Assembly (NCBI RefSeq): GCF_900107965.1
Contig: NZ_FNVU01000025.1
Location: 90,807-154,806 of the forward strand
Direction: 5' to 3'
Origin: Actinacidiphila yanglinensis
GTDB lineage: Bacteria; Actinomycetota; Actinomycetes; Streptomycetales; Streptomycetaceae
DNA length: 64,000 nucleotides
The notes under the pieces are model-generated. The model searched no databases and had not been told where the DNA came from. It saw nothing but the letters and a program-made list of their open reading frames with translations. Shown piece by piece: positions 59,732 through 64,000 of this stretch (within the stretch, counting starts at the first letter, position 1; every line of letters starts with the position of its first letter). The position numbers were made by a program, and so were the translations under genes.

Positions 59732-60754
59732 TCAGTCGGCGGAGCGCTGGGCGAGCGGGCGGCGGCGCAGGGACACGTCCTGGAGGGCCGGGGGGACGTA
59801 CGCCTGGTCCAGGGCGCCGACGTCCGTGCCGGGCGGGACGATCGCATCGATCCGGTCGAGGACGTCGTCGCCGAGGGCGACGTCGAGGCCGGCGAGCAGG
59901 TCGTCCAGGTGGCCCATCGTGCGCGGTCCGATGATCGCGCTGGTCACACCGGGGTGGGCGATGGTGAAGGCCATCGCGAGATGCGTCATCGGCAGGCCCG
60001 CCTCCGCGGCGACGGGGAGGAGCCGCTCGACGACATCGATGCGGTGCTCGTCGCTGACGTGCCGCATGAAGGGGACCCGGCGCAGGTCGTTCTCCTGGTT
60101 CCTGCGGACCCGGCCGGTCAGCAGCCCCTGGCCGAGGGGGCCCCAGACGAGGGTGCCCATGCCGTGGCGCTGGACGAGTGGCAGCACTTCGCGCTCGATG
60201 CCGCGGTTGAGCAGGGAGTAGGGCGGCTGCTCGGTGCGGAAGCGCTCCAGGCCGCGGCGCTCGGCCGCCCAATGCGCCTCGACGATGTAGGACGCGGGCG
60301 CGGCGGAGGTCCCGATCGCCCGCACCTTTCCGCTGCGGATCAGGTCCGTCAGCGCGGAGAGGGTCTCCTCCACGTCGGTGGCGGGGTCGATCCGGTGGAT
60401 CTGGTAGAGGTCGATGTGGTCGGTCTGCAGGCGGCGCAGGGAGCCCTCGACGGCCTGGATGATCCAGCGCCTCGACGTCCCCTGCCGGTTGGGGTCGTCG
60501 CCCATCGGGCGCCCGAACTTCGTCGCCAGGACGACGTCGTCGCGCCGCCCCTTGAGGGCCTTGCCGACGATCTCCTCGGAGTCGCCGTACACGTCGGAGC
60601 TGTCGAGGAAGTTGATCCCCGCGTCCAGCGCCTTGTGGATCATGCGGATCGAGTCCTCGTGGTCCGGGTTGCCGATGGACGAGGCGAGCATCAGCGTGCC
60701 CAGGGCGTAGGGACTGACCCTGATACCGGTGCTGCCGAGGGTGCGGTACTGCAT
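59732..60754 (-). CDS. Aldo/keto reductase
   Basis: 340 residues with the complete AKR tetrad: Asp51 and Tyr56 in NFLDSSDVYGDS, Lys79 in LATKFG, and His119 in IDLYQIHRID. RFRTEQPPYSLLNRGIE is the usual central segment. It reduces aldehydes or ketones with NADPH in the cytoplasm. CAGGAGGCAGCC precedes the ATG. Divergent from a TetR gene with two identical operators between them, so probably induced by the TetR ligand. Confidence 0.92.
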   Translation of the reverse strand: MQYRTLGSTGIRVSPYALGTLMLASSIGNPDHEDSIRMIHKALDAGINFLDSSDVYGDSEEIVGKALKGRRDDVVLATKFGRPMGDDPNRQGTSRRWIIQAVEGSLRRLQTDHIDLYQIHRIDPATDVEETLSALTDLIRSGKVRAIGTSAAPASYIVEAHWAAERRGLERFRTEQPPYSLLNRGIEREVLPLVQRHGMGTLVWGPLGQGLLTGRVRRNQENDLRRVPFMRHVSDEHRIDVVERLLPVAAEAGLPMTHLAMAFTIAHPGVTSAIIGPRTMGHLDDLLAGLDVALGDDVLDRIDAIVPPGTDVGALDQAYVPPALQDVSLRRRPLAQRSAD

Positions 60755-60818
60755 GGCTGCCTCCTGAGGGACGGGCAGGGTGGGACACCGGGAGGGGATG
60801 CCCTACCCTGGAGCCAAA

Positions 60819-60864
60819 CGGAAAAGCTTTCCGCTTGATTTCGACTATACGGAAAAGCTTTCCG
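60819..60864. promoter_or_regulatory. Two identical TetR-type operators
   Basis: CGGAAAAGCTTTCCG occurs at 60819-60833 and 60850-60864, each a palindrome with arms CGGAAA/TTTCCG. The full 18-bp CGGAAAAGCTTTCCGCTT is repeated exactly, 31 bases (about three helical turns) apart, in the divergent AKR/TetR region. Confidence 0.75.
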
Positions 60865-60888
60865 CTTATGCAACCGAGGAGGAGACCC

Positions 60889-61512
60889 GTGCCCGAGAAC
60901 GCGGCAGCACCCGCAGGTCCCCCGGCCGCGCCGCGCCGGCTGCGCGCCGACGCGCAGCGCAACGTCACGGCGCTGCTGGAAGCCGCGAAGACGGTCTTCG
61001 ACACCACCGGGGTCGACGCGCCGGCGAAGGAGATCACCGACCTGGCCGGCGTGGGCGTGGGGACGCTCTACCGCCACTTCCCCCAGCGCTCCGACCTCGT
61101 CAAGGCGGTGGTGCAGAGCAACATCGACGCCTGCGCCGCCGCGGGTCCCCGCCTCCGCGCGGCGCACGAGCCGGCCGCGGCGCTGGCGGCGTGGCTGCGG
61201 GAGTACACCGAACTCCTCGGCACCAAGCGGGGGCTCGCCTCAGCGCTGCACTCGGGCGACCCGGCCTACGAGGCGCTGCCCGGTTACTTCCTGGAGACGC
61301 TGACGCCCACGCTCACCGCGCTGCTGGACGCGGCGGCGGCGGACGGCGAGATCCGCGACGACGTCGCCGCCAAGGACCTGATGTTCGCGATCGCCCAACT
61401 GTGCCTGCCGGTAGCCGGCGAGAGCCCGGGGCACAGCGCCCGCATGGTGGGCATCCTGATCGACGGCCTCTCCAACGGCCCGCGGCGGCAGGGGCGGACC
61501 GCGGGCCAGTAG
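60889..61512 (+). CDS. TetR family transcriptional regulator
   Basis: 207 residues. HTH: NVTALLEAAKTVFDTTGVDA, then PAKEITDLAGVGVGTLYRHFPQRSDLVKAVV. The C-terminal ligand domain is the SACE_7040-like type with LREYTELLGTKRGLASAL. The GTG start is preferred because GAGGAGGAGACC lies just upstream; an ATG seven codons earlier is an alternative. It lies divergent from the aldo/keto reductase and most likely represses both genes through the paired operators. Confidence 0.9.
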   Translation: MPENAAAPAGPPAAPRRLRADAQRNVTALLEAAKTVFDTTGVDAPAKEITDLAGVGVGTLYRHFPQRSDLVKAVVQSNIDACAAAGPRLRAAHEPAAALAAWLREYTELLGTKRGLASALHSGDPAYEALPGYFLETLTPTLTALLDAAAADGEIRDDVAAKDLMFAIAQLCLPVAGESPGHSARMVGILIDGLSNGPRRQGRTAGQ

Positions 61513-61593
61513 GCGCAACGGCCCCACCGGGTACGGGCCACGAGGGCGCGGGCCTTCCGGAGGCGCCGGCGTCGGCGGGTCGGGCTCGGCGGG

Positions 61594-62385
61594 TCAGCCG
61601 CGGATCATCGACATCAGCAGCGCGTGGGTCCCGCCGTCCGCGGCCACGACCAGCCCGCGGCCGGCCGGTCCGAGCGGGGCGCCGTCGACGCCGGTGACCG
61701 TGCAGCCGGCCGCCCGGCACAGGGCGATCCCCGCGGCGAAGTGCACGCTTCCGGACAGGTCGCCGCCGTCGGTGACGTACGCGGCGCGCCTGCCCGCGGC
61801 GACCCAGGCCAGCGCGAGGGTGGTGGAGACCACCCGGGGCCGGAAGTGCTCGACGAACGCGGGGTGGGCCAGCAGGTCCACGGCCCGGAACGCGGGCGCG
61901 CCGGGAAAGGGCGGGTCGAGATTGACGTCCACGAGCCGGGTGGCGGCGGTGGGCGCCAGCGGGATGTCGGTGCCGTCGTGCCGGACCCACGCGGACACGC
62001 CGTCAGTGCCGAAGACCTCGCCGGCGAACGGGTCGGCCACCGCCGCCGCGCCGCCGCGAAGCGCCACGTTGACCGCCACCAGCATGCCGCCGGACGCGTA
62101 GTTCAGCGTGCCGCACAGCGGGTCGACGAGCCACACGCGCGCGGTCCGCGCCGCTCCCCGGCGACCGCCCTCCTCGCCGAGCACCCCGTCGTCGGGCCGC
62201 ACGGCGCGGATGACGTCGAGGATCGCCCGCTCCGCCTCGACGTCGGCGGTGGTGGCGAAGTCGCCCGCGCCCTTGTCGATGCGGGCGAGTCGCCGTCCGT
62301 ACAGCGCGCGCACCACCTCCGCCCCGGCGCGCGCCGCCGCCGTGGCGACGGCCGTGTCGTCGAGGTCCCGGTCCGCAGCGATCAT
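61594..62385 (-). CDS. Inositol-monophosphatase-like protein with altered metal site
   Basis: 263 residues. The family framework is clear: GDFATTADVEAERAIL, GEEGG (Glu71-Glu72) and the motif WLVDPLCGTLNYA. In active enzymes this reads DP-I/L-D-G-T; here Cys91 replaces the second Asp, a metal ligand. The second motif (usually WDxAAG) reads SVHFAAG. So it may be inactive or have a different role, although homologues with DPLCGT may exist in actinobacteria. ATG at 62385. Confidence 0.75.
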   Translation of the reverse strand: MIAADRDLDDTAVATAAARAGAEVVRALYGRRLARIDKGAGDFATTADVEAERAILDVIRAVRPDDGVLGEEGGRRGAARTARVWLVDPLCGTLNYASGGMLVAVNVALRGGAAAVADPFAGEVFGTDGVSAWVRHDGTDIPLAPTAATRLVDVNLDPPFPGAPAFRAVDLLAHPAFVEHFRPRVVSTTLALAWVAAGRRAAYVTDGGDLSGSVHFAAGIALCRAAGCTVTGVDGAPLGPAGRGLVVAADGGTHALLMSMIRG

Positions 62386-62438
62386 GCCCCGCAGGATAGC
62401 GGGGACGCCTGGCCCGGCCCTGCACGCCAGGAGCCGTC

Positions 62439-63086
62439 TCAGGCGGGTGCCGCGCCTAGGCCCTTACGGGCCCGGTCGCGGTGCGCGGCCTGCTTGGCGC
62501 GGTTGCCGCAGATCGCCATGCTGCACCACCTGCGGACGCGGCCGCGGGTGCGATCCGCGAACAGCAGGGTGCAGGCCGGCCCTTCGCACGCCTTGACGTC
62601 GGAGAAGTCCTCCTCGCCGACGACTCGCGCCAGCGCCTCACCGAGGGGCAGCAGCAGGGATTCCGGGGAGCGCCAGCGGCGCTCCGTCCGCAGCCGGAGT
62701 GCGGGGGCGCCGCCGTCCCCGCCGTCCTCCGCGACGGCGAGCCGGAGATAACCCTCGTCGCGCGCCAGCAGGCGGTTGAGCGGCGCGAGTTCGGCCAGCG
62801 CGGCGGCGTCCAGGGGCCGGCCCCTGTGTGCGTGGACGAACGACCGGAACTCCTCGCGCAGGCTCCGCGCCTGGGCGGCGACCGCGTCGAGCTCGCCGGG
62901 CATGGCCTGCTCCCGCAGCGCCGCGACGGCGATGGGCGCGACCAGTTCGGCCTGCTCCAGCCAGGCCAGCAGGCCCTCGCCGTCACCGATCCAGTCGACC
63001 CGCTCGTCACCGGACGTGGCGATCGAGTTGAGAAAGTCCAGGCCGAGCGTGTCGGCGAGGAACAGGGCCGGAGCACGGTGCACCAT
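62439..63086 (-). CDS. CGNR zinc-finger regulator (ABATE domain)
   Basis: 215 residues. The N-terminal ABATE domain (FLADTLGLDFLNSIATSGDERVDWIGDGEGLLAWLEQA) is followed by the C-terminal CGNR zinc finger: CEGPACTLLFADRTRGRVRRWCSMAICGNRAKQAAHR, with four Cys-type ligands. Such proteins are putative transcription factors. ATG at 63086 follows AAAGGGGAGGCGAGG. Divergent from an alpha/beta hydrolase, a plausible target. Confidence 0.88.
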   Translation of the reverse strand: MVHRAPALFLADTLGLDFLNSIATSGDERVDWIGDGEGLLAWLEQAELVAPIAVAALREQAMPGELDAVAAQARSLREEFRSFVHAHRGRPLDAAALAELAPLNRLLARDEGYLRLAVAEDGGDGGAPALRLRTERRWRSPESLLLPLGEALARVVGEEDFSDVKACEGPACTLLFADRTRGRVRRWCSMAICGNRAKQAAHRDRARKGLGAAPA

Positions 63087-63304
63087 CCTCGCCTCCCCTT
63101 TCGTGTTTCGTGCCGGTTGCTTCGAGACCTCTCGACAGTAACCTCCTTGGATCACGTTGACAAGTTACCGATGCCGCTCATAACCTCGTTACGCAAGCCA
63201 GAGTGGTTACCCCGGACAGCGACACACCGGGCGGCAGACGAAGGGCCGCGGCCACGCGCCGCTGCTCGCCGCCGCCCCGAACAGGAAGAAGAGGGTGAAC
63301 GTCA

Positions 63305-64000
63305 TGGTCGACATCGCGTACCGCACCGCGGACGTGGACGGTCTCGAGGTGTTCTACCGGGAGGCCGGGGCGCCGGATGCCCCCGTGCTGCTCCTGCTGC
63401 ACGGATTCCCGTCCTCCAGCCACATGTTCCGCGACCTGATCCCCCTGCTCGCCGACCGCTTCCACGTCATCGCCCCCGACCTGCCCGGCTTCGGACAGAC
63501 CGCCATGCCGCCCCGCGAAGACTTCGCCTACACCTTCGAGCACCTCACCGACGTCATCGACCACCTGACCCAGCAACTCCACCTCGAACACTTCGCCCTG
63601 TACGTCTTCGACTACGGCGCCCCGGTCGGATTCCGCCTCGCAACCCGCCACCCCGAACGAATCACCGGCATCGTCACCCAGAACGGCAACGCCTACGAGG
63701 AAGGCCTGAGCGACGGCTGGGCCCCGATCCAGACGTACTGGAACGAACCGTCCGCAGCCAACCGCGAAGCGATCCGCACCATGATCCAGCCCGAAACCAC
63801 CATCTGGCAGTACACCCACGGCGTCCCGGACCAGACCCGGATCAGCCCCGACGGCTACAGCCTCGACAACCACTACCTCGCCCGACCCGGCGCGGACGAG
63901 ATCCAACTCGACCTCTTCCTCGACTACCAGAACAACATCGCCCTCTACCCCACCTTCCAGGAGTACTTCCGAACCAGCACGCCCCCCCTCCTCGCGATCT
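63305..64000 (+). CDS. Alpha/beta hydrolase, haloalkane dehalogenase/epoxide hydrolase-like (partial)
   Basis: 232 residues are present; the 3' end lies beyond the window. HGFPSSSHMFRDLIPLL and VIAPDLPGFGQT are the oxyanion and second-strand segments. The nucleophile elbow is VFDYGAPVGF with Asp103, so an Asp nucleophile (dehalogenase or epoxide hydrolase type) instead of Ser. The divergent CGNR gene may regulate it. The ATG follows AGAGGGTGAACGTC. Confidence 0.85.

Noticed and set aside
1..64000. Secondary-metabolite cluster, prophage, insertion sequence, CRISPR array or tRNA genes
   Set aside because: No PKS/NRPS/terpene enzymes, phage structural genes, transposases with terminal repeats, regularly spaced repeats or cloverleaf sequences were seen.

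Overview
The window reads as chromosome from a Streptomyces-type actinomycete (family Streptomycetaceae). GC content is very high with strong G/C bias at third codon positions. GTG and TTG starts are common, there are many secreted proteins with Sec or Tat signals, and regulators are dense: ECF sigma, XRE, TetR, LysR, LuxR, RpiR, XRE-NB-ARC-TPR and a SpoIIE phosphatase. I see no rRNA, tRNA, CRISPR array, insertion sequence or biosynthetic megasynthase. It looks like ordinary accessory-rich chromosome, not a phage or an integrated element.

Layout. 0-11 kb: end of a glycosyltransferase; a DUF2975-XRE pair under an inverted-repeat operator; several hypothetical genes; a small alpha/beta hydrolase; an ECF sigma factor with its membrane partner (CU044_5270 family); a nucleotidyltransferase; two genes resembling immunity proteins (SMI1/KNR4 and barstar); and an unusual protein joining an N-terminal helical DNA-binding-like region and a coiled coil to the zinc-finger and C-terminal domains of DnaJ, with no J domain. 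11-22 kb: a carbohydrate block. An RpiR/MurR-type regulator faces a translationally coupled GH20 hexosaminidase and GH29 fucosidase, followed by a membrane protein, a GH76 endo-mannanase and a GH97 glycosidase. 22-31 kb: a broken XRE-NB-ARC-TPR paralogue, then short-chain reductases, VOC and DUF4331 proteins, a WD40 propeller, a fructosamine kinase-like protein, a TetR and a quinone oxidoreductase/SDR pair. 31-38 kb: small secreted proteins, membrane proteins, a divergent DoxX/LysR pair, the intact XRE-NB-ARC-TPR protein and a DUF574-type methyltransferase. 38-48 kb: GH92 alpha-mannosidase, monooxygenase-like and LuxR-only small proteins, proline iminopeptidase, a two-component system, a beta-propeller lipid- or membrane-anchored protein and DUF2087. 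48-64 kb: a giant GH3 enzyme, a GH43, a Rieske oxygenase, a PAS-GAF-SpoIIE-HATPase protein, a serine hydrolase, a divergent aldo/keto reductase-TetR pair, an inositol-monophosphatase-like protein, a CGNR zinc-finger regulator and a 3'-truncated alpha/beta hydrolase.

How the genes fit together. The strongest theme is extracellular breakdown of complex polysaccharides. GH76 and GH92 are mannan enzymes, GH20 and GH29 remove hexosamine and fucose, and GH97, GH3 and GH43 attack other glycosidic linkages. Four of these genes, spread over 30 kb (GH76, GH97, GH92, GH3), carry the same LacI-type palindrome GACAACGTTGTC, exact or with one mismatch, at or beside their starts. This suggests a dispersed regulon run by a regulator outside the window. 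The GH20-GH29 unit has its own operator type (GGAGAATNATT), next to its RpiR-type gene.
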